Assembly: GCA_964621615.1 (NCBI GenBank)
Contig: CAZUMW010000029.1
Coordinates: forward strand, 1-57,834
Reading direction: 5' to 3'
Origin: CAZUMW01 sp964621615
Lineage (GTDB): Bacteria; Desulfobacterota; WTBG01; CAIYCZ01; CAIRTM01
DNA length: 57,834 nucleotides
Positions within the stretch are counted from its first letter, which is position 1. Every line of letters starts with the position of its first letter. Shown here piece by piece: positions 8,704-18,518 of this stretch. The notes beneath the pieces were generated by a model, which was not told where the DNA came from, made no database searches, and worked only from the letters and a program-made list of their open reading frames with translations. Made by a program: the position numbers and the translations under genes.

Positions 8704-10524
8704 TTACATTATTGTGGACACCAGCGTGTCCTGTTCATGTTCGACATCCACGAAGCTTTTTCGGCAGAAGATGATTTTTTCAGGATTATACCCCTGCATT
8801 GTGAGCTTTGTAACAGCGCTGCGATCCGTTACAACTATTGTGTCTGCAAAAGAATACATCCAGCGTATCGCGTTTTGCACAAAAGCGCTGAACTCATTGT
8901 TCTCACAATCTGAGACAAAAGCATCTACCGCAGCAGCATCATATAAAGCAATGCACCGGACATGCAGAAGCCGTGCGGCAAGAACTCCCAAAAGCGCGGA
9001 TGGGCCGGCAGGGGAGATAATAATTCCATCCGGATCAGATGTGCAGATCATTTTGAGGGATTTGAGCAGCGAGGGTACATACAGATTTTGTGAGGGGAAA
9101 AAAGAATATGAAACGCTGCACGCTGCGGGGAGAAGCCTGCGCTGGCATTCACCCGTTTCTGCAAAATTGCCTTCACTGAAACAGCCGAAGGCGATAATAT
9201 CAACCTGATCAGCGCGCTCGCATCCGTTAACATCGACTGCGATATCCTGCATATCGGGCACATATTTCATGTTATCTGTTATACAGGCTATCCGCTGCCG
9301 CCTCAGGCGGCGGCTTCTGCAGTACGTGCGTGAAAGCTCGTCTATAAGTTCACGCGACTCATTCAGCAGCTCTATCGTGGTAAAAAACGGCAGGGACAGA
9401 AATATCCCCGGAATCGACTCTGAGATAAGCCGCACAATTCCAACGATATCGCCCTGCTGCAGCTCACGCTCAAGCCCGACCACAAACATGCGAAAGAGAT
9501 GATCGGCTATATCTGATATTTTATCATACGCAAGGTCCATTTTATCTTCAATGGCCAGGCCGGGATTTTTCTGGAACGTTTCAATCAGCTGGACAATGAG
9601 CCCCTGAATGCAGTCGCCTCTGCTGCCGGGCGAATACTTCATTTTGTTCAGCAGCAGCCTGTTTTTTAACCCGATGCTCTGCCGGTCAAAAACCAGCCTG
9701 TTTATAGTGCTGAACAGAGAAGACGACAGCACGCTGCTTCGCGTTTGCGAAAAATCATATGCAATTTTATACAAAGAAAATGCAAGCCCCTGATAGTCAT
9801 TGTGGCGCCCGCCTGGTACAGACTGCTTATCCCTGAGCTGCTGAAGAAAAGACTCGGGGGTCTCTGCATCAGCGCTTGTAAACGTTTTGCCGATAAACAG
9901 CCCGCTGTGATCGTCAGTGCCGCCGGTAAGGCCTTTAATCCACGGGGTATCGCTGAACGGCTCAATGCGGTACGTGCTATACAGTGAATCAATAGTGTCC
10001 GGCGTAAGCGACATAAGCGCATCATACAGCACATCATTTGCAATTCTGCTTCTGCTGCCGTTAATGACTTCAAAATAATCAAAGCTTAAAAAAAGCTTTT
10101 CCAGAAGCTCGATCGTCAGCTTTTTGTTAATGGAAAATGTGGCGTGCGCGACTGAGTGGGCAAGCTGCTCCTGCTTCAAATAGCTGCGAAAATCATATAT
10201 ATCGGACCGAACAGCGTTGATGGTTTCAAACTGCCGATGGGTAAGGCCATAGACAAGAACATGAACCTTACAGCCGTTTTCCGGGAAATAAGTGGTAACC
10301 TCAACCCCGGTAAACACCCGGTCCGGATATTTTTCCTTCAGCAGCAGTGAACCTTCTATCTCGTTGTGATCGGTAATGGTTACAAATGACATGTCGCGGC
10401 TCTGTGCTTCCCGGAAAACATCTTCAGGGTCAGTATAGGACTCCCGGGTGCCCAGCCGCTGTAGAAACCATTCCGAGGGGTGTGCAGAATATCGACTGTG
10501 AACATGCAAATCGACGTTTGCCAT
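8704..10524 (-). CDS. PHP-domain protein fused to an incomplete GT4-like glycosyltransferase N-terminal domain
   Basis: 606 residues. The N-terminus MANVDLHVHSRYSAHPSEWF and TITDHNE are PHP metal-binding motifs, with TGGTDDHSG further on (near residue 200), so the phosphoesterase-like domain looks intact. A helical middle region follows. Residues ~410-600 resemble the N-terminal Rossmann half of a GT4 glycosyltransferase, ending KIIFCRKSFVD where a normal enzyme would have the NGVD-type hinge and then its sugar-nucleotide domain. The stop is TAA, so it is not recoded. Known PHP-glycosyltransferase hybrids are longer, so this copy seems truncated or has delegated catalysis to the next gene (7654-8685). 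AAGGAA lies before the ATG. Confidence 0.75.
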   Translation of the reverse strand: MANVDLHVHSRYSAHPSEWFLQRLGTRESYTDPEDVFREAQSRDMSFVTITDHNEIEGSLLLKEKYPDRVFTGVEVTTYFPENGCKVHVLVYGLTHRQFETINAVRSDIYDFRSYLKQEQLAHSVAHATFSINKKLTIELLEKLFLSFDYFEVINGSRSRIANDVLYDALMSLTPDTIDSLYSTYRIEPFSDTPWIKGLTGGTDDHSGLFIGKTFTSADAETPESFLQQLRDKQSVPGGRHNDYQGLAFSLYKIAYDFSQTRSSVLSSSLFSTINRLVFDRQSIGLKNRLLLNKMKYSPGSRGDCIQGLIVQLIETFQKNPGLAIEDKMDLAYDKISDIADHLFRMFVVGLERELQQGDIVGIVRLISESIPGIFLSLPFFTTIELLNESRELIDELSRTYCRSRRLRRQRIACITDNMKYVPDMQDIAVDVNGCERADQVDIIAFGCFSEGNFAETGECQRRLLPAACSVSYSFFPSQNLYVPSLLKSLKMICTSDPDGIIISPAGPSALLGVLAARLLHVRCIALYDAAAVDAFVSDCENNEFSAFVQNAIRWMYSFADTIVVTDRSAVTKLTMQGYNPEKIIFCRKSFVDVEHEQDTLVSTIM

Positions 10525-10851
10525 TGCGATTATTCCTTTTTATCGTGAAACGTGTTTTGCCACTTAACATTGACCATACGGTATGGTTATTCAATCCCTT
10601 AATATTGCACACTTTGCAAACCTCCCGGCTCAACCGTGGTTCACCTATGGTGTATTAAAGAATATCCTGTGAGTATTAAGATTTGTTTAACAAACAGTTA
10701 TTGTTTGTTAAATGATGAAAAAACAGACACCTATAATTGATAAATAACCTTTTCTTAATTACCCGTTAACACTGCTGCATAATTATCATCCAAAAAATTA
10801 ATAATTGCGCCGGAAAAGCAAAACACGCACCGGTACTAAGGCACTCAGGCG
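10525..10851. promoter_or_regulatory. Divergent intergenic region with a 10-bp inverted repeat (10686-10712)
   Basis: This 327-base AT-rich gap separates the divergent PHP-hybrid and flippase-like genes and should hold both promoters. It contains the perfect inverted repeat TTTAACAAAC-N7-GTTTGTTAAA at 10686-10712, a plausible operator for a dimeric repressor or a small hairpin. No convincing gene is present. Confidence 0.5.
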
Positions 10852-11895
10852 ATGGAACAGATCAGGCATCTTTACAGCAACCGCCCTCTGAGCACGAGGT
10901 CAATTTTCAGCAGCCTGATGCTGCTGATCCCGGCCGGTGTTCTCGGAAATATCTGCATTACCTGCATATCCGGCAAAATAAGCCTGCAGTGCCTGCTTCT
11001 CGGGCTTCAATACAAATATATGCTCGCCACGGTTTTGCTCGGCTTCGTGCCCTGGATAACAAAAACGGCACGCCTGCTTGTGTGGTCCCGGCTGCTGCAT
11101 TCATCCTGCCCCGTGCGCGGCATTTTTTCCATCGTTCTGGGAACAGAGCTCGGCGCTGCGGTAAGCCCCACCGCGATCGGCGGCGGATACATAAAAGTGG
11201 GTATGCTCACCCGGAAAGGTTTTTCACCCGGCGCTGCAGCATCCGTTACCACTATGGGAAGCATAGAGGATCTTTGCTTTTTTGCTGCGGCCGTACCCAT
11301 CGCGTGCCTGTCAGCACCGGGCTTTACAGATGCGATTCACATACGCACGCCTGCTGCAATCGGCAGTGTGACGGCATCCGCCACCGCGGCTGTCTGCTGT
11401 GTTGCTGCCGTCGCATCAGGGCTAATAATCTCCGGAAGGCTGGGCTGGTCGGAGAAATTTCACGCTGCGGTGAAAAAGATCTTTAAAATAATATGTGATG
11501 CATATATTGATTTCAGAAACGTATCTGTTTTCATGCTGAAAAACGGGAAGCTGTGCTTCATGATAAACATTGGGCTTACAGCGGTTCAATGGATCTCACG
11601 CTACATGGTAGTGGCTGCAGCTGCAGCCTGCTTCGGTATTGAAATACATCCGGTTAAAATATTTCTGCTGCAGTGGCTTATTTCCGTTCTCACCATCTGC
11701 GCCCCGACTCCGGGCGGCGCCGTTGCAGCAGAAGCGGCCTTTTTCTCTGTATACACCCCGATACTGCCCGCCGGTGTCATCGGCGCCATTATGGCACTGT
11801 GGCGTTTTTTCACCTGTTATCTCCAGCTTTCGCTGGGCTCTATTCTTTTCAGCGTGTTTTGCGGGGGAGAGCTGCTGAAAAACCGGAAAGTATAA
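10852..11895 (+). CDS. Lysylphosphatidylglycerol synthase/UPF0104-type integral membrane protein
   Basis: 347 residues with about eight hydrophobic helices. The stretch LGTELGAAVSPTAIGGGYIKVGMLTRKGFSPGAA... contains the conserved core of the flippase-like domain of lysylphosphatidylglycerol synthases (AglD/UPF0104 group), including the P-x-x-x-G-G region. No aminoacyl-transferase domain is attached. Such proteins often sit with glycosyltransferases and may flip or help modify lipid-linked products; here the divergent neighbours are a PHP hybrid and a glycosyltransferase. Its stop is 3 bases from the convergent FdhA stop, so the transcripts must overlap. Confidence 0.8.
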   Translation: MEQIRHLYSNRPLSTRSIFSSLMLLIPAGVLGNICITCISGKISLQCLLLGLQYKYMLATVLLGFVPWITKTARLLVWSRLLHSSCPVRGIFSIVLGTELGAAVSPTAIGGGYIKVGMLTRKGFSPGAAASVTTMGSIEDLCFFAAAVPIACLSAPGFTDAIHIRTPAAIGSVTASATAAVCCVAAVASGLIISGRLGWSEKFHAAVKKIFKIICDAYIDFRNVSVFMLKNGKLCFMINIGLTAVQWISRYMVVAAAAACFGIEIHPVKIFLLQWLISVLTICAPTPGGAVAAEAAFFSVYTPILPAGVIGAIMALWRFFTCYLQLSLGSILFSVFCGGELLKNRKV

Positions 11896-11897
11896 TA

Positions 11898-14585
11898 TCA
11901 GGAGGCTTTTTCAATACGGATAGCGCACACCTTGTATTCAGGTATGTTGGCAACAGGGTCGCGGGCAGGGTTGGTCAACAGATTTACTGCAGCCTCATGA
12001 TAATGAAACGGAATGAACACCACACCCTTATCACAGCGATCGGATACCTGCGCGACGACCTCTATCGTGCCGCGCCGGGATGATACTTTGATGCGTTCAC
12101 CATCACGGATCCCGAGCGGTAAAGCGTCATCGGTGTTCAGCTCTGCAAACGCACTCGGGGTTCGGGAAACAAGGCCTCTGGACCGGCGGCTCATGGTTGC
12201 AGTGTGATACTGGTACAAAATCCGTCCCGTTGTCAAAAGAAGGGGATATTCATTGTCGGGCAGCTCATCGGCCGGCACGTAGTCTATAGGGCTAAACAAC
12301 CCTTTTCCGCGCGAAAAGCTGCCGGCGTGAAGAATCGGTGTTCCCGGATGGGATTCATCGGGGCATGGCCACTGCAGGCCTTCGTGCTCTATGCGACTGT
12401 AGGTTATGCCGCGATAGGATGCGGTAACGCTGCAGATCTCATCCATAATATCGCGCGGGTCGGAATAGTTCCATCCGGCTCCCATTTGCGCTGCCAGCGA
12501 CGTTACAATCTCCCAGTCTGCGCGGGTGCTGCCGGGGGCATCCACCGCCTTTCGTATGCGCTGCACCCGCCGCTCGGTATTGGTGTACGTTCCGCTTTTT
12601 TCCGCCCACGCTGCCGAAGGAAGCACAACATGCGCGCACTGTGCCGTTTCATTGAGAAAAATATCCTGCACTATCAGCAGATCGAGCTTTTTAAACGCAT
12701 CGACCACATGGCTGCTGTCAGGGTCTGACATGAGGGGGTTCTCCCCCATGACATACAGAGCTTTCAGCGTACCGCCTGCTGCATGCTCTATCATGGCCGG
12801 AATGGTCAGGCCCTGCTGCGACGGGAGTTTCGTATTCCATGCCGCTTCAAACGGCCGCCTGTGCTCCTCATCCCCGACCTTGCGGTATCCGGGAAGATTT
12901 CCGGGCAGGCAGGCCATATCGCATGCCCCCTGCACATTGTTCTGACCGCGAAGCGGATTAACCCCTGTTCCCCGCCTTCCGATATTGCCGGTTGCCATCG
13001 CAAGATTGGCAAGTGATTTCACTGCATCCGTTCCCGAAATATGCTGAGTAATACCCATTGCATACAAAATTGCAGCTGCTCCCGCCTCAGCATACATGTG
13101 TGCTGCACGGACAATATCCTCAGCAGCAATGCCGGTTATCGATTCTGCATATTCGGGCGAATAGCGACCGACGGCCTCCCGCAGAGCGTCGCTGTTTTCC
13201 GTCCGCTCGGCAATAAATGATTCATCCGCCAGCTTATCGCGGAATATAACATGCAGCATGCTGTTAATCCAGGCAACATCGGTACCGGGGCGCTGCCGCA
13301 GCCACAGAGATGCATACCGCACAAGCTCTACATTTCGGGGATCAATAACAATAAGGCGCGCGCCCCGCAGGCTAACCGCCCGCTTTATCGCAGCTGCGAT
13401 AACAGGATGATTTTCAGCAGTATTTGTGCCGGTTACCAGGAAGCAGTCGGATTCCTCGAGGTCTGCGATGGAATTGGTCATCGCGCCGGAGCCGAACGCG
13501 GCGGCCAGACCGGCCACCGTGGAGCTGTGTCAAAGGCGTGCGCAGTGATCGACATTGTTGGTTCCGATCACTGCGCGCATAAATTTCTGAAAAAGATAGT
13601 TTTCCTCGTTGGTGCATCGTGCGGATGCAAGCCCTGCAATTGCATCAGGCCCATGCTCACTCTTTATGGAGCTCAGCCGTTCGGCAACATATTTGAGTGC
13701 ATCTTCCCACCCGGCAGGCTGCAGCTCCCCGTTCACCCGTATCATCGGTTCAGCAAGCCGGTCGGGGTGCCCGACATAATCATACCCGAAGCGTCCCTTA
13801 ATGCAAAGGCTTCCATGATTAGGAGGCGGAGCATTATCGCGGGGTGTTGTAACCTTTATGATACGGCCCTTCCTGACATTCAGATCAAGCTGACAGCCGA
13901 CACCGCAATAGGGACAGGTTGTCCTCACCGTGTGCATATCGCGATCCCTGCCCTGAAACCTTGACTGTTTCTCTGTAAGGGCGCCAACCGGACACACGCG
14001 CACGCACTCTCCGCAAAAAACACAGCTGGAGCTCTCGTAGGGGACCCCGAATGCAGGTCCAACAGTCACCCCTGATCCGCGCCCTGCATAGTCAAGCACG
14101 TTGTTCACCTGAATCTCGCGGCATGCACGCACGCACAATCCGCACAGAATGCACCGGTTCATGTCGCGGATAATCATCTCGTTCGCCTGCTCAACGGGGC
14201 GTTTGTCCGGCGGGGAGTCAAAGCGGGGCATATCGATTTCAAGCTCATAGGCAAGGTCCTGCAGAACGCAGCTGCCGTCCCGCTCACAGGTAATGCAGTT
14301 ATGATGCCCCTGTGAGATAAGCAGCTCAACTGCGAGACGGCGGGCGCGGCGAACGCGCTCGGTATTCGTTCTTACTACCATCCCGTCTGCAGCAGGCGCT
14401 GAACATGAGGCAACAAGTGTGCGGGCTTTTTCCACCTCCACGACACAGACCCTGCACGCTCCCACCGGCTGAATCTGCTCGTGATGGCACAAAACCGGTA
14501 TATATATATTCTGTGCGCGGGCCGCTTCATAAATGGTCTGCCCTTCAGAAAAGGGCACCCGTTTTCCATCAATATCTATATGCAT
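11898..14585 (-). CDS. fdhA: Selenocysteine-containing formate dehydrogenase alpha subunit, NuoG-like N-terminus
   Basis: One gene of 895 residues read through an in-frame UGA at 13532-13530 (residue 352). Flanking residues are NNVDHCARL-U-HSSTVAGLA, the classic formate dehydrogenase active site. The selenocysteine should bind Mo or W with bis-pterin cofactor. N-terminal Fe-S region: a 2Fe-2S motif (GACRVC ... ASC), HNCITCERDGSC, two ferredoxin-type clusters (CILCGLCVRAC and CVFCGECVRVC), then the CPYCGVGC cluster. C-terminal molybdopterin-binding domain intact. Start at 14585 because GGAG lies five bases upstream; 14600 is an in-frame alternative. The NuoG-like N-terminus and upstream NuoE/NuoF-type genes indicate a soluble NAD(P)-linked enzyme that oxidises formate or reduces CO2. 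Confidence 0.93.
13500..13518 (-). promoter_or_regulatory. Bacterial SECIS element in fdhA
   Basis: On the coding strand, 11 bases after the UGA, GGTGGCC-GGTCT-GGCCGCC forms a 7-bp stem (one G-U) with a GGUCU apical loop. The GGUCU loop is the SelB-binding loop known from E. coli fdhF. It shows that the UGA is decoded as selenocysteine, so the organism must encode SelA/B/C/D elsewhere. Confidence 0.9.
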
Positions 14586-14748
14586 AGCATCTCCGCTCAT
14601 TCAGTTTGCTTAAAACATCTGAAAAACACAACCAGCAATCGGGATCGATAGATATTATTCCCGTTGCCTGTGAAGCATCAGCTTTGAGGGTTCCGAAAAT
14701 CAATGTTCCAGCTGACGCACCAGCTAACCAGGTCATCCGGATAGACGT

Positions 14749-17700
14749 TTAATCCTCCTGAACATCACAGCGGAGGCAGCGGCATGCCTCGCGCCGGGCA
14801 GCATCGGGGGTATACCCCAGCTCAACTTCAGAAAAATTATCTATTCGCTTACCGGGCGTCAGCTCCGGCATGATTTCCCTGTTGTGCTCTTTTGCCTCGT
14901 CATCAATTTCAACGGGAATGTCTATGCGTTCCTGTTCGGGTTCCGCATACGGCGGCTCGCTGTTTTTGTCTCTGATATAGCTGTCGATGTCGGACGCGGC
15001 ACGGTGTCCCATCGCTATTGCCTCAACAACAGTTGCCGGCCCGCTCACAGCATCGCCGGCTGCAAACACACCGGGAGCCCCGGTAGCGGCAGCACAGCTG
15101 CCGATGGTCTTTATCAGGCCGTTTCGCGACAGCGGTATATTCTCCTTCTCTGCTGCGAATTCCGTATCAGGAAGCTGAGAAATAGCGGGTATTATCATGT
15201 CTGCATCCAGGGTGAATGGTGTCTCATCTGCAGGTACCGGGCGCCGTCGTCCGGAGGGGTCGAACGTGCCTGCCTTCATCCGCTGGCAGCACAAGCCGGA
15301 CACCCTGCCCCCGCGCCCGTCAACAGACACCGGTGCCGTCATGACCTCCAGCTGAATGCCTTCCGACAGAGCGGCATCGATTTCATGCTCCCATGCAGGC
15401 ATATCTTTTTTCTCCCTGCGGTACAGAATGGTTACCTGCCGCGCGCCGAGCCGCCGTACAGTTCGTGCTGCATCAATAGCGGTATTTCCCCCGCCGATAA
15501 CAACGGCGCTTCTGCCGACGGATACTTCGCGCCCAAGATGCACATCGCGCAGAAACTCCGTTGCCCCGACAACCCCCTTCAGGTCATCACCCGAAATGCC
15601 GAGCCGGCCGCTTACCGGTGCACCCGGAGAAAGAAGCACGCATGCAAATTCCTCGCGAAGCCGGGCAACCGATATATCCCTGCCCACACGAATGCCTGTT
15701 CGTATCTCGACTCCCAGCGCCTGAATATACCCTGTTTCCGTGTCGATAACATCACGGGGTAAACGGTAGGCGGGAATTCCGTAGCGCATCATGCCGCCCG
15801 GCTCCGGATGCTGCTCAAAAACAACAGCCATGTATCCCCGCAGGGCAAGATCCTGCGCAGCGGTCAGCCCTGCAGGGCCGCTTCCCACAATTGCAATCTT
15901 TTCACTTCGGGTGACGGGCAGCGGCCCTGTGGCCGGCACCGCGGCATTGTCTGCAATAAAGCGCTTCAGCCATGCTATGGCAAGCGGCTGATCAAGCTGG
16001 CCGCGGCGGCATTTGTGAGCGCAAAACTGCGGGCACACCCGCCCGCAAATCCCGGGAAAGGGATTTGTTCTCTTCATAACACGGTATGCGTCATCCAGCC
16101 GACCGGCGCGGACAAGCGCAATATAGCCGGGCACATCCATGCCGATCGGGCATGCATTCTGGCAGGGAGACGTGAACAGTGCAGCGCACACGCCGGCCGG
16201 GCAGCGCTTCTGCTCTATATGGGCCTCGTATTCATGCCTGAAATATCGCAGTGTTGACAAAACCGGGTTCGGCGCCGTCTGCCCAAGCCCGCACAGGGCA
16301 GAATCCTTGATAAAGCCTGCAAGCTCCTCAAGCAGCTCGATATCGCCGGTGCGCCCCTGTCCGCTGCATATCCGTTCGAGAATTGCAAGCATCCGCTTTG
16401 TTCCCTCGCGGCACGGGGTGCACTTGCCGCATGATTCATCCTGGCAGAACTCCATGAAAAACCGGGCGGTATCGACCATGCAGGTATCCTCATCCATGAC
16501 GATAAGGCCGCCCGATCCCATTATGGCGCCTATGTTTGCAATCTCATCATAATCTGTCGGCGTGTTAAGGGCCGATGCAGGGATGCATCCGCCCGATGGG
16601 CCGCCGAGCTGCGCTGCTTTGAATTGTTTGCCGCCGGCGATGCCCCCGCCTATATCAAAAATAATATCGCCGATGGGCGTGCCCATCGGCACTTCTACAA
16701 GGCCGACATTGTTGACCGCCCCGGTGAGAGCGAACACTTTCGTCCCCTTTGAGCGCTCGGTTCCAATGGAGGAAAACCAGTCGCTTCCTCTTATAATGAT
16801 GGGCGGCACACAGGCAAATGTCTCAACATTGTTAAGCACGGACGGCCGTGCCCACAGCCCTTTCTGAGCGGGAAAGGGAGGCCGGGGGCGCGGCATTCCC
16901 CGCTTTCCTTCTATTGAGGCCATCAGAGCGGTTTCTTCGCCGCACACGAAGGCTCCCGCCCCCTGATACAGCTCAATATCAAGGCTGTATCCGGTGCCGA
17001 GTATGTTCTCGCCCAGCAGCCCGCACTCGCGCGCCTTATCAAGCGCATCGGTGAGGGTGCTCACCGCAAGCGGGTACTCGGCACGGCAGTATATATAGCC
17101 GAATCGTGCGCCGATTGCATATCCGGCGATGATCATTCCCTCGACAACCGAGTGCGGATCGCTTTCAAGGATGGAGCGATCCATAAAAGCGCCGGGGTCG
17201 CCCTCATCGGCATTGCAGAGTATATATTTAATTTCTGCTGTCTCACGCGCGGCAAACTTCCATTTCATGCCGGTGGGAAACCCGCCTCCTCCTCTGCCCC
17301 GAAGTCCTGAGTCAGCAACGCGCTGCACGACGTCCTCAGGGGTCATGGTAGACAGCGCCTGCGCAAGCGCGCTATACCCGTCACGCGCTATATATGCATA
17401 CAGGTCGCCGGCATCAAGCGCGCCCCTGTTGCGCAGAGCTATAGTATACTGCGGCGAGAAAAAGGGAGATTCTTTGATATGCGGGAGATCAGCGCGGGAA
17501 AGCGGCTCGCGACGTTGATCGTGCTCTGTACCGCGTGCCATGACATAACCGGTAGGCACCTTTCCGCTGCAGATATGCTCACGCACAATTGTGCGCGCTG
17601 CCTCAGGGGTAAGCAGCTGATAGACAACCGGATCTGTTCCTGCTTCACAGACCGTCATCAGCGGCTCGCGGCTGCATATTCCCATACACCCTGACGCAGC

Positions 17701-17901
17701 AACGGCTACATCGTGCGCGCCTGCCTTCTGCAGTTCCTGTTCAAGGGCTTCATAAACATCGCGTGCGCCTGATGCTATCCCGCAGGTACCCATATGTACC
17801 GTTACACGCACCCGCGTTCGGCCGGTGCTGAGACAGTCGTGCTGCCTGCGCTGAGACCGGATATTGTCGAGCGTTTCAGGAGTCAGCCGTTCCATATGCA
17901 T
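14749..17901 (-). CDS. NuoF-like NADH/FMN subunit fused to a GltD-like NAD(P)H:FAD oxidoreductase
   Basis: A 1050-residue flavoprotein. Residues ~30-110 are a thioredoxin-like 2Fe-2S domain (GTCGIASGA, SGCMGIC). Residues ~150-560 are NuoF-like, with the glycine-rich FMN/NADH loop GLRGRGGGGFPTGMKW, SLBB region, and the 4Fe-4S motif ESCGKCTPCREG. From ~570 a Cys-rich GltD-like N-terminus (SPCQNACPIGMDVPGY, ICGRVCPQFCAHKC) precedes an FAD site IVGSGPAGLTAAQDLA and a pyridine-nucleotide site VVIGGGNTAIDAA. The C-terminus CRCLRC is typical of GltD-like subunits. It probably passes electrons between FdhA and NAD(P); two separate nucleotide sites leave room for bifurcation. The start is within six bases of the nuoE-like stop; MERL at 17895 is an alternative. 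Confidence 0.9.
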   Translation of the reverse strand: MHMERLTPETLDNIRSQRRQHDCLSTGRTRVRVTVHMGTCGIASGARDVYEALEQELQKAGAHDVAVAASGCMGICSREPLMTVCEAGTDPVVYQLLTPEAARTIVREHICSGKVPTGYVMARGTEHDQRREPLSRADLPHIKESPFFSPQYTIALRNRGALDAGDLYAYIARDGYSALAQALSTMTPEDVVQRVADSGLRGRGGGGFPTGMKWKFAARETAEIKYILCNADEGDPGAFMDRSILESDPHSVVEGMIIAGYAIGARFGYIYCRAEYPLAVSTLTDALDKARECGLLGENILGTGYSLDIELYQGAGAFVCGEETALMASIEGKRGMPRPRPPFPAQKGLWARPSVLNNVETFACVPPIIIRGSDWFSSIGTERSKGTKVFALTGAVNNVGLVEVPMGTPIGDIIFDIGGGIAGGKQFKAAQLGGPSGGCIPASALNTPTDYDEIANIGAIMGSGGLIVMDEDTCMVDTARFFMEFCQDESCGKCTPCREGTKRMLAILERICSGQGRTGDIELLEELAGFIKDSALCGLGQTAPNPVLSTLRYFRHEYEAHIEQKRCPAGVCAALFTSPCQNACPIGMDVPGYIALVRAGRLDDAYRVMKRTNPFPGICGRVCPQFCAHKCRRGQLDQPLAIAWLKRFIADNAAVPATGPLPVTRSEKIAIVGSGPAGLTAAQDLALRGYMAVVFEQHPEPGGMMRYGIPAYRLPRDVIDTETGYIQALGVEIRTGIRVGRDISVARLREEFACVLLSPGAPVSGRLGISGDDLKGVVGATEFLRDVHLGREVSVGRSAVVIGGGNTAIDAARTVRRLGARQVTILYRREKKDMPAWEHEIDAALSEGIQLEVMTAPVSVDGRGGRVSGLCCQRMKAGTFDPSGRRRPVPADETPFTLDADMIIPAISQLPDTEFAAEKENIPLSRNGLIKTIGSCAAATGAPGVFAAGDAVSGPATVVEAIAMGHRAASDIDSYIRDKNSEPPYAEPEQERIDIPVEIDDEAKEHNREIMPELTPGKRIDNFSEVELGYTPDAARREACRCLRCDVQED

Positions 17902-17907
17902 GTCCGG

Positions 17908-18411
17908 CTATTCATAGTGTGACAATATGTTATCAATTTTTTGGGGTTTCATCTGACCATACGTATCCTGATCGACCACCATGACCGGTGCAAGGCCGCA
18001 TGCACCCAGGCACCTGACCGTTTCAATCGAAAACCGCCGGTCGGCAGTGCATTCGCCAGGAATTATTCCCAGGCTTTCCTGCAGCCTGGCAAGTATTCTT
18101 TTCCCGCCGCGCACATAACATGCCGTGCCGAGGCAGACCCGTATTATATGTCGGCCGCGGGGCATCATGGTAAAAAAAGAATAAAACGTAACGACGCCGT
18201 ATACTGTTGCGGGAGGGATGTTGAGCCCGCGGGCGATATGAAGCTGCATCGGAACGGGAAGGTAGCCAAGCACATCCTGAGCCTTTTCCAGAACGGGGAT
18301 CAAAGCACCCGGCTTAAGTCGGTACCGTGCCACCAGCTCATTAACGCGCTCGATATCATCAACAGAAAAAAGCTCTTCAACAGCCTGGGGGCACCACTGC
18401 TCATCATTCAT
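17908..18411 (-). CDS. NuoE-like 2Fe-2S subunit of formate dehydrogenase complex
   Basis: 167 residues matching the 24-kDa (NuoE) family: a helical N-terminal part with the ALIPVLEKAQDVLGYLP motif, the VYGVVTFYSFF segment, and thioredoxin-fold cluster ligands in CLGTACYVRGG and CLGACGLAPVM (four cysteines for a 2Fe-2S cluster). It is the first gene of the NuoE-like / NuoF-GltD / FdhA operon and lies six bases from the next start. It should shuttle electrons next to the FMN of the NuoF domain. No other complex I genes are nearby, so this is the soluble dehydrogenase version. Confidence 0.9.
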   Translation of the reverse strand: MNDEQWCPQAVEELFSVDDIERVNELVARYRLKPGALIPVLEKAQDVLGYLPVPMQLHIARGLNIPPATVYGVVTFYSFFTMMPRGRHIIRVCLGTACYVRGGKRILARLQESLGIIPGECTADRRFSIETVRCLGACGLAPVMVVDQDTYGQMKPQKIDNILSHYE

Positions 18412-18518
18412 AAAATCGGGCTTCTTACATAATTAACGATCTGAGATCACTATACATACCGCGCCGGGCTGCGCAGCGGTAAAATAGGTTCTGCCGCTTA
18501 CAGGGGCGATGCATATAT

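Noticed and set aside
11898..14600. Formate dehydrogenase as two genes or a frameshifted pseudogene
   Set aside because: The break is a UGA at the selenocysteine position with a proper SECIS; it is one functional gene.
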